A stretch of DNA of 64,000 bases from UBA668 sp043740085 (GTDB lineage Bacteria; Actinomycetota; Acidimicrobiia; Acidimicrobiales; Ilumatobacteraceae), in assembly GCA_043740085.1 (NCBI GenBank), contig JAYUCY010000125.1, forward strand, positions 1 to 64,000, read 5' to 3'. The notes under the pieces are model-generated. The model saw nothing but the letters and a program-made list of their open reading frames with translations, made no database searches and was not told the DNA's origin. Within the stretch, counting starts at the first letter, position 1. Each line of letters begins with the position of its first letter. The position numbers and the translations under genes are program-made. Below, piece by piece: positions 48,663 to 56,519 of this stretch.

Positions 48663-49871
48663 GTGATTACAACGCCGCCGAGCGCCGATGAGGTGACCGA
48701 GCTGTTGCGCGCGGTCATCGACCCCGAGTTGGGCGCCGACATCGTCACCTTGGGCATGGTCCCCGGTGTCTCGGTGGCCGACGATGGCGTGGTCACGGTG
48801 GGCATCAAGTTGACCATCGGTGGTTGCCCGCTGCGGGCGCAGATCAAGAAGGACGTCGAGACTCGGGTGGCGGTGCACCCCGGGGTCACCAAGGTGAAGA
48901 TCGACTGGGGTGAGATGACCAGCGAGGAGCGCAGCGATGTGATGCTGAAGGCCCGCTGGAATGCCCGCGAGAATGCGACTGACACTGCGATTCCGGTGAC
49001 CACACGAGTCATTGCGATCGCCAGCGGCAAGGGCGGTGTGGGCAAGAGTTCGGTCACCGTCAACCTCGCCGCTGCGGTCGCTGCGCAGGGCTTCACCGTT
49101 GGCGTCCTCGACGCCGACATCTGGGGCTTCTCGGTGCCGCGCCTGCTGGGCATCGACGAGCCGCTCGAGGCCCACAGGGTTGAGGGCAGTGACAAGCCGC
49201 GCATCATGCCCAACGAGTTGGTGGTCGGTCGCGGGTTCTCCAAGGGTCTACTGAAGGTGGTCAGCACCGGCTTCCTGGTCGGCGAAGACACGGCGCTGAT
49301 GTGGCGCGGGTTGATGCTCACCAAGGCCGTCGAGCAGTTCCTCAACGACGTCGAGTGGGGCGAGCTGGACTACCTGTTCATCGACATGCCGCCCGGCACC
49401 GGCGACGTGCAAATGGGCTTGGCGCGAATGCTGCCGCGCACCGACCTGCTGATCGTCACCACACCTGCGTTGGCCGCCCAGAAGGTGGCGGCCCGCGCCG
49501 CCGACATGGCGCGTCGGAGCTTCCTGCGCGTGTGCGGCGTCATCGAAAACATGAGCGCGTTCACGTGCGAGCACGGCACCTCGTACGCCCTGTTCGGTGA
49601 AGGTGGCGGGCAGGCGTTGGCCGACCAGGTCGGCGTGCCATTGCTCGGCCGTATCCCGCTGGAGGCCGCGGTGGCTGCCGGCGGCGACGCCGGTGCGCCG
49701 GTCGCGCTCAACGGAACCGGCGCCGCAGCCGACGAGTTCCGCGCCATCGCCCGCCTTATCGTTGAGGAAGTGGCGCCGCCCACCAACATGGCCGGCTGCA
49801 GCGCCCGCATGCTGACCATGGTCGCGGCGGCCCTCGACGCCAAAGATGCCGCCACGCCCTCCACCGACTGA
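48663..49871 (+). CDS. mrp: Mrp/NBP35 family iron-sulfur carrier ATPase
   Basis: A 402-residue protein with an N-terminal MIP18-like domain ('LLRAVIDPELGADIVTLGMV') and a P-loop ATPase domain with deviant Walker A 'SGKGGVGKSSVTVNLA' and 'YLFIDMPPGTGDVQMGLA'. In 'ENMSAFTCEHGTSYALFG' only one Cys stands where many homologues have CxxC, so cluster binding at that site would differ. The start is GTG 48663, matching the MIP18 N-terminus. It loads Fe-S clusters onto apoproteins. Confidence 0.92.
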   Translation: MITTPPSADEVTELLRAVIDPELGADIVTLGMVPGVSVADDGVVTVGIKLTIGGCPLRAQIKKDVETRVAVHPGVTKVKIDWGEMTSEERSDVMLKARWNARENATDTAIPVTTRVIAIASGKGGVGKSSVTVNLAAAVAAQGFTVGVLDADIWGFSVPRLLGIDEPLEAHRVEGSDKPRIMPNELVVGRGFSKGLLKVVSTGFLVGEDTALMWRGLMLTKAVEQFLNDVEWGELDYLFIDMPPGTGDVQMGLARMLPRTDLLIVTTPALAAQKVAARAADMARRSFLRVCGVIENMSAFTCEHGTSYALFGEGGGQALADQVGVPLLGRIPLEAAVAAGGDAGAPVALNGTGAAADEFRAIARLIVEEVAPPTNMAGCSARMLTMVAAALDAKDAATPSTD

Positions 49872-49908
49872 ACTTGGGTGGGGCCAGCCGAGGTTCTGGG
49901 GGTAACCA

Positions 49909-49925
49909 GTTCCGGAAACCGGAAC
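49909..49925. terminator. Hairpin after mrp
   Basis: GTTCCGG / CCGGAAC, a 7-bp perfect stem with loop AAA, 37 nt after the mrp stop. Confidence 0.45.
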
Positions 49926-49962
49926 GGGTGACACTCAGATCCAGCCCCCGAAACACATTCCG

Positions 49963-49999
49963 CCCATTTGTGCGCGCAAAGGTTGCTTGCGCAAATGGG
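49963..49999. terminator. Hairpin before the convergent NUDIX stop
   Basis: CCCATTTG at 49963 pairs with CAAATGGG ending at 49999, extended by GCGC/GCGC with one bulge. It lies 3 nt from the stop of the minus-strand NUDIX gene and probably ends that transcript. Confidence 0.5.
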
Positions 50000-50002
50000 G
50001 GA

Positions 50003-50731
50003 CTACGGAAGCGAGTCGTAGTCGGGGTCGGTGGGCATGGCGATGCCGGCCATACGGCCTTCGGCGGTGAGGCGAATCTTGGGCAGGATGCACGGCGGCG
50101 TGCCTACGGCCCAGGCAGCATCCATCGCGCTTGCGACCGAGGTGTGCGCGTCGAGGAAGCGCAGGTTGGTGACCGTCGGGGGCATCAGTTGCAGTTCGCC
50201 GGCTTCGAACCGCTCGAGCGCGTCGGTGGGGCGCACCCACATGCTGGCGACCGTCTCGTTGTCGTCGTGATGCGACGTCTGGCCAGTGGGGCTGGCAGCC
50301 ATGAAGAACCGTGTGTCGAATCGACGGGCCGTCTCGCCCTTGGGGGTGATCCAGTGACTCATCCACGGCAACGCGTCGGTGACCAAACGCAAGCCGTGCT
50401 CGGCGGAAAGCGCACGCACATCAACGTCGCCGTCGTGGACCGCGTCGCGATGCGCAAGCGCCGGGTGCCCATCGCTGACCATCTGCCCGTCGGCGTCGAC
50501 GGCAAGCAGAACGCCGGCTTCCTCGTAGCACTCACGAACTGCGGCAACGCGGTAGCCCTCGTCGCCCTCGCCGTCGGCGGCATCCACCTTGCCGCCGGGA
50601 AAAACATACATGCCACCGGCAAACGCTGCATTCTGTGTGCGCCGCAGCATGAACACCTCCACGCCGGAAGCCGTGTCGCGCAACAACATCACGGTCGCCG
50701 CCGCCCTGACAGGTACCTCCACATCAGCCAT
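50003..50731 (-). CDS. NUDIX hydrolase (NUDT19-like, probable CoA diphosphatase)
   Basis: A 242-residue protein. The NUDIX box 'FPGGKVDAADGEGDEGYRVA' continues with 'AVRECYEEAGVLLAVDADG'; the insertion between GG and the RE-EE part is the pattern of the NUDT19/RP2 group, whose members cleave CoA and acyl-CoA. 'PWMSHWITPKGETARRFDTR' with 'FFMAA' is also typical of that group. The start is the ATG giving 'MADVEVPVRAAATVMLL', 33 nt from the divergent oligoribonuclease. Confidence 0.82.
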   Translation of the reverse strand: MADVEVPVRAAATVMLLRDTASGVEVFMLRRTQNAAFAGGMYVFPGGKVDAADGEGDEGYRVAAVRECYEEAGVLLAVDADGQMVSDGHPALAHRDAVHDGDVDVRALSAEHGLRLVTDALPWMSHWITPKGETARRFDTRFFMAASPTGQTSHHDDNETVASMWVRPTDALERFEAGELQLMPPTVTNLRFLDAHTSVASAMDAAWAVGTPPCILPKIRLTAEGRMAGIAMPTDPDYDSLP

Positions 50732-50764
50732 GCGGGCACCGTACACACCGATAGGGTCGAGTTC

Positions 50765-51349
50765 GTGCTCGTGTGGATGGACCTTGAGATGACCGGCCTT
50801 GAGCCGGGCCGCAACGTGATCGTGGAAATCGCCACCATCGTGACCGACGACGATCTCAATATCGTCGCCGAAGGCCCCGATCTGGTGGTGCAACAGCCCG
50901 AAGAAGCGCTCGCACTCATGGAGCAGGTTGTCATCGACATGCATACGAAAAGCGGGCTGCTCGACCAGATTCGCGCCTCCACCATCACCCTTGAAGACGC
51001 CGGCGCTCAGACGCTGGCGTTCATCAAGGAGCACGCGCCAGAGGCGCGCAAGGTGCCGTTGTGTGGCAACTCGATTGGCATGGATCGTCGCTTCCTGGCC
51101 GCCTACCTGCCCGAGATTGAGAACCACCTGCACTACCGCAGCGTCGACGTGAGCAGCGTCAAAGAACTGGTTCGCCGCTGGTACCCAGGGCTGTTGAACA
51201 CCCGCGTCCAGAAGGCGGGTAGCCACCGCGCGCTCGACGACATTCGCGAGAGTGTCAACGAGCTGCAGTTCTACCGCGAGCACATCTTCGTGCCCACCGC
51301 CGGCTTCGTCCTGCCAGCCACCGCGCCCACTATTCCGCCGACGAAATAA
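50765..51349 (+). CDS. orn: Oligoribonuclease
   Basis: Degrades 2-5 nt RNAs and linear cyclic-di-nucleotide products. The 194-residue DEDDh exonuclease shows 'VWMDLEMTGLEPGRNVIVEI' (Asp, Glu), 'LCGNSIGMDRRFLAAYLPEI' (Asp) and 'AGSHRALDDIRESVNEL' (His, Asp), plus 'YRSVDVSSVKELVRRWYP'. The start is GTG 50765. It is followed by the whiB7 leader region. Confidence 0.95.
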   Translation: MLVWMDLEMTGLEPGRNVIVEIATIVTDDDLNIVAEGPDLVVQQPEEALALMEQVVIDMHTKSGLLDQIRASTITLEDAGAQTLAFIKEHAPEARKVPLCGNSIGMDRRFLAAYLPEIENHLHYRSVDVSSVKELVRRWYPGLLNTRVQKAGSHRALDDIRESVNELQFYREHIFVPTAGFVLPATAPTIPPTK

Positions 51350-51429
51350 CGGCACCTCGATAAATAGGTTGACGTTCGAACCCGAACGTGATTGCCTAGT
51401 CTCTGATGTGCCGCGAATGGCGGCTCGTC

Positions 51430-51459
51430 ATGACCACGAAAGAGAACGAAGAACCATGA
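51430..51459 (+). CDS. Possible nine-codon leader peptide in the whiB7 leader
   Basis: ATG 51430 encodes MTTKENEEP and its TGA overlaps the ATG of the longer upstream ORF (ATGA at 51456). This arrangement would couple translation of the two. The frame is very short, so it could be chance. Confidence 0.3.
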   Translation: MTTKENEEP

Positions 51460-51638
51460 AGCACACGGACCTCGCAACAGAACTGGCCACCGTAGCCAGC
51501 GCTGCGCGTTCGTGCGGCGATTTTGGTCACGGCTACCAGTGGCGTATGCGGTCTGCAGCCAACCCGATGAACGCGAAGTCCATCAATGCAACCGCTACCA
51601 AGCGCACGGCCCGACACCTCGGGATGCTTTCGACGTAA
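51456..51638 (+). CDS. Upstream ORF of the whiB7 attenuator
   Basis: A 60-codon frame, 'MKHTDLATELATVASAARSC' onwards, ending 'RHLGMLST' at TAA 51636-51638. Its last codons (51610-51622) form the 5' arm of the antiterminator, so ribosome position would decide which hairpin forms. No protein family is recognised; it probably acts as a sensor of translation. The start could also be GTG 51408 or ATG 51417 in the same frame. In Streptomyces and mycobacteria whiB7/wblC is preceded by a comparable leader ORF. Confidence 0.65.
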   Translation: MKHTDLATELATVASAARSCGDFGHGYQWRMRSAANPMNAKSINATATKRTARHLGMLST

Positions 51639-51704
51639 CAAACGTCGCAAGCTCCACACCGAGGCCGTCGGGATCGCAAGATCCTGGCGGCCTTTCTGGT
51701 TTTT
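51610..51704 (+). promoter_or_regulatory. whiB7 transcription attenuator (antiterminator / terminator)
   Basis: Terminator: 51663-51675 pairs with 51680-51692, 13 continuous pairs (two G-T) around loop GCAA, followed by TTTCTGGTTTTT. Antiterminator: CCCGAC (51610-51615) pairs with GTCGGG (51667-51672), and CCTCGG (51617-51622) with CCGAGG (51659-51664); a small hairpin CGACGT/ACGTCG lies in its loop. The two structures share 51663-51672 and exclude each other. whiB7 begins 30 nt after the U-tract. Confidence 0.85.
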
Positions 51705-51733
51705 CCACCCCTTCTTTCGTCCGAGAGGAACAC

Positions 51734-52132
51734 ATGTACACACTGAACGAAACCGCAACACTGAATGAGAGAGACATTCAGACAACCTTTGATGAGCTCG
51801 TCGAGCCAATCGCGGTGCGCGTGGCAAAGCCGCGCTGCGCCGACGGCAACGGCACCCTCACCCACCTGTTCTTCTCGGACATCCCGCTCGACACCGCCCG
51901 TGCAAAGGCAATCTGCAGCAAGTGCGCACTTGCCGAAGATTGCTTGACCGGTGCGCTCGAGCGAGCCGAGCCGTGGGGTGTGTGGGGCGGCGAGCTGGTC
52001 GAGATCGGCCGCATCATCGCCAACAAACGGCCTCGTGGCCGCCCACCCAAGCACCCACGCCCGGCCGTGGTCATCGACGAAGTGCCGATCCCCCCGCACC
52101 TCTTGCGAGTACGGACGGACCGGGTCGCATGA
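51734..52132 (+). CDS. whiB7: WhiB7-type transcriptional regulator
   Basis: A 132-residue WhiB protein. Four cysteines (35, 61, 64, 70) bind the 4Fe-4S cluster ('PRCADGNG', 'AICSKCALAEDC'), 'GVWGG' (82-86) is the WhiB turn contacting sigma region 4, and 'RGRPPK' (101-106) is the AT-hook that distinguishes WhiB7/WblC from other WhiB proteins. WhiB7 activates intrinsic antibiotic resistance genes together with the principal sigma factor. GAGAGGAA precedes the ATG by about 4 nt. The attenuator leader supports the WhiB7 assignment. Confidence 0.9.
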   Translation: MYTLNETATLNERDIQTTFDELVEPIAVRVAKPRCADGNGTLTHLFFSDIPLDTARAKAICSKCALAEDCLTGALERAEPWGVWGGELVEIGRIIANKRPRGRPPKHPRPAVVIDEVPIPPHLLRVRTDRVA

Positions 52133-52147
52133 TCCACATCGGGTGAC

Positions 52148-52192
52148 GCCCGGGTGGGTGTGTGTTCCTTGGGAATGCAAACCCACCCGGGC
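52148..52192 (+). terminator. Hairpin after whiB7
   Basis: GCCCGGGTGGGT (52148-52159) pairs perfectly with ACCCACCCGGGC (52181-52192); 21-nt loop; 15 nt after the whiB7 stop. No T-tract. Confidence 0.6.
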
Positions 52193-52261
52193 CGGTTGAT
52201 TAGCTCCAGATCGCCGGTCGATGGCAACGCACTCTGCGACCCATCGGCTCGCAAGCCGCCG

Positions 52262-52312
52262 GCCCCCTGTCACTGCGCTGCCCTTCCCCCCGAGGGCAGC
52301 GCGGCAGGGGGC
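52262..52312. terminator. Long two-stem hairpin between whiB7 and the TlpA-like gene
   Basis: GCCCCCTG (52262-52269) pairs with CAGGGGGC (52305-52312), and GCGCTGCCCT (52275-52284) pairs with AGGGCAGCGC (52293-52302), with a small internal loop. It is 48 nt before the TlpA-like start and may terminate upstream transcription or shape the leader. Confidence 0.5.
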
Positions 52313-52360
52313 TGCGAGCGGGCTCGTCAACCGCGACGGGCACCCCGATAACGTGGTTCC

Positions 52361-52945
52361 GTGAAGGTTCGTCCGCGGCTAATGGTGGTGTCACTGTTGA
52401 TTGCCGCAGTCGCCTCGTTGGGTCTCGGCTGGGTCATCGCCCGCGGGGGCACCGACTCTTCGGGGGGCGACACCGTCGAGACGGACGGCACGGACAGCCA
52501 ACTGCAGCCGCCGACCATCGAGACCAACGCGGTGGTCAAGGGCGAACAGTTGCCCGACGTCAACGTGCAGACCCTCGACGGCACCGATGTCTCGATCCGC
52601 TCGCTGGTCGGCCAGCCGATGGTGATCAACGTGTGGGGCTCGACCTGCGTGCCCTGCCAGAAGGAACTGCCCGACTTCGCCGCCGCCCACCTGATCTACG
52701 GCGACCGGGTTCGCTTCGTCGGCATCAGTTTCCTGGGGGCCAGCGATCGCGAAGAGAAATTCGCACGCGATCGGGGTGTGCAATACGAACTGCTCTACGA
52801 CGGCGACGGCGCGTTCATCAACGACGTGGGCATCGCGGCCTTCCCCGTCACCCTGTTCGTGAATGCCGACGGCGTGATCGTGCGCCAGACCGGCCAACTC
52901 GACGAAGCATCGATCAGCAAGTTCATCGAGAGCGACTTGTTGTGA
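52361..52945 (+). CDS. TlpA/ResA-like thioredoxin-fold membrane protein
   Basis: A 194-residue protein with an N-terminal membrane anchor ('MVVSLLIAAVASLGLGWVIA') and an extracytoplasmic thioredoxin domain with the redox motif Cys96-Val-Pro-Cys99 in 'VWGSTCVPCQKELPDF'. 'GIAAFPVTLFVNADG' carries the cis-Pro. It reduces disulfides outside the cell membrane, typically for cytochrome c maturation. Its stop overlaps the GTG of ccdA by 4 nt, pairing it with its electron donor. Confidence 0.9.
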   Translation: MKVRPRLMVVSLLIAAVASLGLGWVIARGGTDSSGGDTVETDGTDSQLQPPTIETNAVVKGEQLPDVNVQTLDGTDVSIRSLVGQPMVINVWGSTCVPCQKELPDFAAAHLIYGDRVRFVGISFLGASDREEKFARDRGVQYELLYDGDGAFINDVGIAAFPVTLFVNADGVIVRQTGQLDEASISKFIESDLL

Positions 52946-53790
52946 TTGCGGTCGATGGTCGCCTGCCACTGGCGTTTACATCCGGTCTGCTGGCTGCCAT
53001 CAACCCGTGCGGATTCGTGCTGTTGCCGACGTACCTCATGTACTTCCTCGGCATGGAGAACCTGCGGCCCGGCGCCGAGCGCACGACCATTCGACGCGCC
53101 CTTGCCGTCAGCCTGTCCGTGTCCGCCGGCTTCCTGTCTGTATTCATCGTTCTCGGAATCATTGCCAAGTGGGCGACGAACTCCTTCCTCGACACGATGC
53201 CGTATATCTCGCTGGTGATCGGCGTAGCTCTTATCGTGCTCGGTGTCGCCATGATTTTCGGGTACCGCCTTCCATTCACGGCGCCGAAGATGGACATTGG
53301 TGAACGCGACCGATCGGTGGTCAGCATGTTCGTGTTCGGCATTGCCTACGCCGTCGCCTCATTCGGCTGCACGCTGGGGCCCTTCTCTGGCACGGTGCTC
53401 GGAGCCATTTCCACCGACGGCATCACCACCGGCATCGCCGCCATCGCGCTGTACGGCCTGGGCATGGCGCTGCTGGTCACTGCGCTCACTGTGACGTTGG
53501 CCATGGCCAACACCGCGCTGCTGCGATTCCTGCGCCAGGGCATGCAGTGGTTCGAGTACATCGCAGGGATTTTCGTACTCCTGACCGGCGTCTACCTGAC
53601 GTACTACTGGTACTCCAGCATCACCGAGAACTACGACAGCAGCATCACTTCGCAAGCCACCAGTTGGCAAGAAGAGCTCGCCAGGTTCGTCCAGCGCAAC
53701 CAGTCGACCGTGGTCATCCTCGCATGCGTTGTCATCGCTGCCGCGATCGTCGTCTCCATGTCGGTTCAGCGCCGGCCGCAGGCCGAATGA
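52942..53790 (+). CDS. ccdA: CcdA-type thiol:disulfide transporter
   Basis: A 282-residue membrane protein with six to seven helices that passes electrons from cytoplasmic thioredoxin to extracytoplasmic thiol proteins. The active cysteines are Cys23 in 'AAINPCGFVLLPTYLMYF' and Cys143 in 'VASFGCTLGPFSG'. The C-terminus has an extra helix after a polar loop. It is coupled to the TlpA-like gene before it (GTGA) and to the PghP-like gene after it (ATGA). Confidence 0.92.
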   Translation: MIAVDGRLPLAFTSGLLAAINPCGFVLLPTYLMYFLGMENLRPGAERTTIRRALAVSLSVSAGFLSVFIVLGIIAKWATNSFLDTMPYISLVIGVALIVLGVAMIFGYRLPFTAPKMDIGERDRSVVSMFVFGIAYAVASFGCTLGPFSGTVLGAISTDGITTGIAAIALYGLGMALLVTALTVTLAMANTALLRFLRQGMQWFEYIAGIFVLLTGVYLTYYWYSSITENYDSSITSQATSWQEELARFVQRNQSTVVILACVVIAAAIVVSMSVQRRPQAE

Positions 53791-54467
53791 CGGCCACACC
53801 GTTCCGCGATCTGCTGGCCACGCCCGGTGTGACCGAGGTCTGCGAGCTGCGCAGTCGACTGGGGTTCATGGCATACCACGGCGGGTCGCTGGAGGCGCTG
53901 ACGGACATCGTCGCGTCGCGCGCCGCGGAGCGCAGCGGGGCCAGTTACTACGGCGTGCTGCAGCCGGCCGATTTCACCTCACACATTCCGTCGCACCGCG
54001 TGTCGGCCGCCGAGTCCGACACGCTGACCGCGTTTGTTGACCACGTCGATGTCGTCATCACCATTCACGGCTACGGCCGCCACGGGTTCTGGACGACGCT
54101 GCTACTCGGCGGGCAGCACCGCCCCCTCGCTGATCATGTCGCCGGGCACCTGCGCACACATCTTCCCGACTACACCATCGAGACCGACCTCGACGCGATG
54201 CCCAGGGAATTGCGCGGGCTGCACGCCACCAACCCGGTGAACCTGCCGCGCCAGCAAGGCGTGCAGATCGAACTTCCCCCTCGCGTGCGCGGCGCCAGCC
54301 CCATCTGGAGCGACTGGATCGGCCCCGGCCTGGTCCCCCACGCCGAGTCGCTGATCGACGGCCTCGTAGCCGCTGCCTCAACCTGGCCACTGCGCGACCA
54401 GCACGCGCCCGATGTGGCACGTTCGGCCGCCCATGGGCGAGTAAACGTGACAGAAGTGGCCGGTTAA
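53787..54467 (+). CDS. Poly-gamma-glutamate hydrolase-like (DUF867) zinc peptidase
   Basis: A 226-residue protein. Signature pieces of the PghP family are 'GFMAYHGGSLEALTDIVASR' (HxxxxE zinc site), 'DVVITIHGYGRHGFWTTLL' (second His) and 'NPVNLPRQQGVQIELPPRVR'. Such enzymes hydrolyse gamma-glutamyl or similar amide bonds. It lacks a signal peptide, so it should be cytoplasmic. It is coupled to ccdA by a 4-nt overlap, an unusual partner. The last ~17 codons and the stop come from the interspersed CCCATGGG element. Confidence 0.75.
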   Translation: MTATPFRDLLATPGVTEVCELRSRLGFMAYHGGSLEALTDIVASRAAERSGASYYGVLQPADFTSHIPSHRVSAAESDTLTAFVDHVDVVITIHGYGRHGFWTTLLLGGQHRPLADHVAGHLRTHLPDYTIETDLDAMPRELRGLHATNPVNLPRQQGVQIELPPRVRGASPIWSDWIGPGLVPHAESLIDGLVAAASTWPLRDQHAPDVARSAAHGRVNVTEVAG

Positions 54468-54494
54468 CCCGCCCTTGGGCGGAGAAGAGTGCCG
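54415..54494. repeat. Interspersed CCCATGGG dyad element, tandem pair, overlapping a gene end
   Basis: First dyad 54415-54452: arms TGGCACG and CGTGACA around a CCCATGGG core. Second dyad 54457-54494 around CCGCCCTTGGGCGG. The gap of 4 bp and centre spacing of 42 bp are the same as at 38822-38901. It covers the 3' end of the PghP-like gene and ends 2 nt before the convergent pdxH stop. Confidence 0.9.
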
Positions 54495-54496
54495 TG

Positions 54497-55183
54497 TTAG
54501 GGAGCTAGGCGCTCGATCTGCCACACTGCCGCTCCATCCGCGGATTCGTGCGCAATCGGGGTGTAGTGGAGGCGATCGTGGAGGCGACTGGGGCGGCCTT
54601 GCCAGAACTCGAACCGCTGCGGCTTGAGCAGCCAGCCACCCCAGAAGACGGGGCGCGGGACGGGGCCGTCACCAAAGGTCTCTGCCATCTGAGCAATTCG
54701 CTGCTCGAGCCACTCGCGATCAGGAATCGGCTGTGACTGCGGCGACGACCATGCTCCCAACTGTGAGTCGTGCGGCCGGGAGGCGAAGTACTCGTCGCTC
54801 TCCTGGTCGCTCACCCGGGTGACCTCGCCAACCACGCGCACCTGTCGATACAGCTGCAGCCACGTGAACAACATCGAAGCCCGCGGTAGCGCTGCCAGTT
54901 GACGGCTCTTCGCCGAGTCGTAGTTGGTGAAGAACGTGAACCCGCGCTCATCGGCACCGCGCACCAACAGATAGCGCGACGCAGGCCAGCCCTCGTCGTC
55001 GATCGTTCCGAGCACGAACGCGTTCGGCTCGACACAGTCGGCCTGACTGGCCTCGGCGTACCACCGCTGCCACTGCACCATCGGGTTCGCATCCACGTCG
55101 GCAACGTCGAGACCTGCTGTCTCGTAGTCCTTGCGGCGCCCTGCTAGTTCATTGAGGGCCAGTTCGCTCATCGGCTCGCTCAT
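54497..55183 (-). CDS. pdxH: Pyridoxamine 5'-phosphate oxidase
   Basis: Oxidises pyridoxine or pyridoxamine phosphate to PLP with FMN. The 228-residue protein contains 'EPNAFVLGTIDDEGWPASRY', 'GFTFFTNYDSAKSRQLAA', 'RQVRVVGEVTRVSDQESDEY', 'FASRPHDSQLGAWSSPQSQP' and the C-terminal 'FEFWQGRPSRLHDRLHY', which is the canonical PdxH order. It overlaps the stop of serS by one base and shares its strand. It supplies cofactor for the PLP enzymes of the cell, SelA included. Confidence 0.95.
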   Translation of the reverse strand: MSEPMSELALNELAGRRKDYETAGLDVADVDANPMVQWQRWYAEASQADCVEPNAFVLGTIDDEGWPASRYLLVRGADERGFTFFTNYDSAKSRQLAALPRASMLFTWLQLYRQVRVVGEVTRVSDQESDEYFASRPHDSQLGAWSSPQSQPIPDREWLEQRIAQMAETFGDGPVPRPVFWGGWLLKPQRFEFWQGRPSRLHDRLHYTPIAHESADGAAVWQIERLAP

Positions 55184-56484
55184 CACGAGGCGCCGACGCG
55201 TGGGCCGATCACCGTCATGCCACGCATGTACGGCTGCAGCGCTGCTGGCACGGCGACGGTGCCGTCTTCCTGGCGATAGTTCTCCACGATGGCGGCCCAC
55301 ACCCGAGGCACTGCCAGCGCCGACCCGTTGAGCGTGTTGGCAACGGTGGTGCCCTTCTGGCCCGCGGTGCGGTAGCGAATGTCGCCGCGGCGGGCCTGAT
55401 AGTCGGCGAACCAGCTGACCGAGCTGACCTCCAACCACATGTCGCAACCCGGCGCGTAGACCTCGATGTCGAAGCTGCGGTGATGGCTCTGCCCCATGTC
55501 GCCGGTGCAAATGTCGATGATGCGATACGGCAGACCAAGACCCTTGATCAATGCCTCGGCGCGGTCGCGTAGTTCGATGAGCAACTCGGGTCCCTGCGCC
55601 GGCGTCGAGACCGCAAGGATCTCCACCTTGTCGAACTCGTGAGTGCGCAACATGCCGCGCGTGTCGCGCCCGGCCGACCCCGCCTCGCGGCGGTAGCACG
55701 GCGTATACGCCATCAGCCGAATCGGTAGCTGCGTGTCGTCGATGACCTCACCCGCGTAGATCGACGTGAGCGGCACTTCCGCAGTGGGGATGCACCACAG
55801 GTCGTCGCGCTCGATCGCGTACGCGTCGTCGGCAAACTTCGGCAGCTGGCCGGTGGCCGTGAGCGTGGCAGTGGTGACCAGCGACGGCGGACGCACTTCC
55901 TCGAACGCATCGGCATTCATGTCAAGCGCGTACTGGCACAGCGCACGAGCGAGCGTGGCGCCGGCGCCGCGCTGCATCGTGAACATCGAGCCACTGATCT
56001 TGGTGGCCCGCTCGTTGTCCAAAATGCCGAGAGCGGTAGCGGTCTCCCAGTGGGGAATGCGCTGGTACTCGGGGAACGACTCGGGTAGGAACGGGCCCTT
56101 GATGACAGGGTTGTCGTCCTCGCCGGCACCGTCGGGCGCATCGGGATGGGGCAGGTTGGGAATGCGCAGCAGCAGGTCGCTCAGCTCGGCTTGAATGACC
56201 TCCAGCTCGTCGGCTGCAGCCTTTGCCTGCTCGCCCAGCGCACGGCTGTGCGCCTGCAACGCCTCGGCACCGTCGGGATCGCCCTCACGGCGCATCAGAC
56301 CAACCTGCTTCGACAGCTCGTTGATCTCGGCGCGCAGACCGTCGCGGCGCGACTGGTTGTCGCGCACCGCTACCTCGATGTCGGTGGCCCGCGCCAACTG
56401 ATCCAGCACCTCGGAGCTGCCGCGACGGGCCAGTGCGGTGCGAACGCCGTCGGGGTCTGTGCGCAGAAGTCGAACGTCGATCAC
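55183..56484 (-). CDS. serS: Seryl-tRNA synthetase
   Basis: A 433-residue class II synthetase. It has an N-terminal coiled-coil arm (about 30-110), motif 2 'CYRREAGSAGRDTRGMLRTH' followed by 'EFDKVE', the serine loop 'IPTAEVPLTSIYAGE', and motif 3 near 'LNGSALAVPRVWAAIVENY'. It charges tRNA-Ser and, in organisms with selAB, also tRNA-Sec, the substrate of SelA encoded in this window. Confidence 0.96.
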   Translation of the reverse strand: MIDVRLLRTDPDGVRTALARRGSSEVLDQLARATDIEVAVRDNQSRRDGLRAEINELSKQVGLMRREGDPDGAEALQAHSRALGEQAKAAADELEVIQAELSDLLLRIPNLPHPDAPDGAGEDDNPVIKGPFLPESFPEYQRIPHWETATALGILDNERATKISGSMFTMQRGAGATLARALCQYALDMNADAFEEVRPPSLVTTATLTATGQLPKFADDAYAIERDDLWCIPTAEVPLTSIYAGEVIDDTQLPIRLMAYTPCYRREAGSAGRDTRGMLRTHEFDKVEILAVSTPAQGPELLIELRDRAEALIKGLGLPYRIIDICTGDMGQSHHRSFDIEVYAPGCDMWLEVSSVSWFADYQARRGDIRYRTAGQKGTTVANTLNGSALAVPRVWAAIVENYRQEDGTVAVPAALQPYMRGMTVIGPRVGAS

Positions 56485-56519
56485 TCGCCCAGGTTACTCC
56501 CACGCCTTTCGTCGTCCCT

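Noticed and set aside
51371..51390. Possible LexA (SOS) box in the whiB7 promoter region
   Set aside because: The inverted repeat reads GTTCG-N4-CGAAC, the reverse arrangement of the actinobacterial CGAAC-N4-GTTCG box.
51360..51403. A sigma-70 promoter for the whiB7 leader (TTGACG at 51369 with AT-rich sequence just upstream)
   Set aside because: The -35 and the AT-rich stretch fit WhiB7-type promoters, but no convincing -10 lies at normal spacing, so I do not call exact elements.
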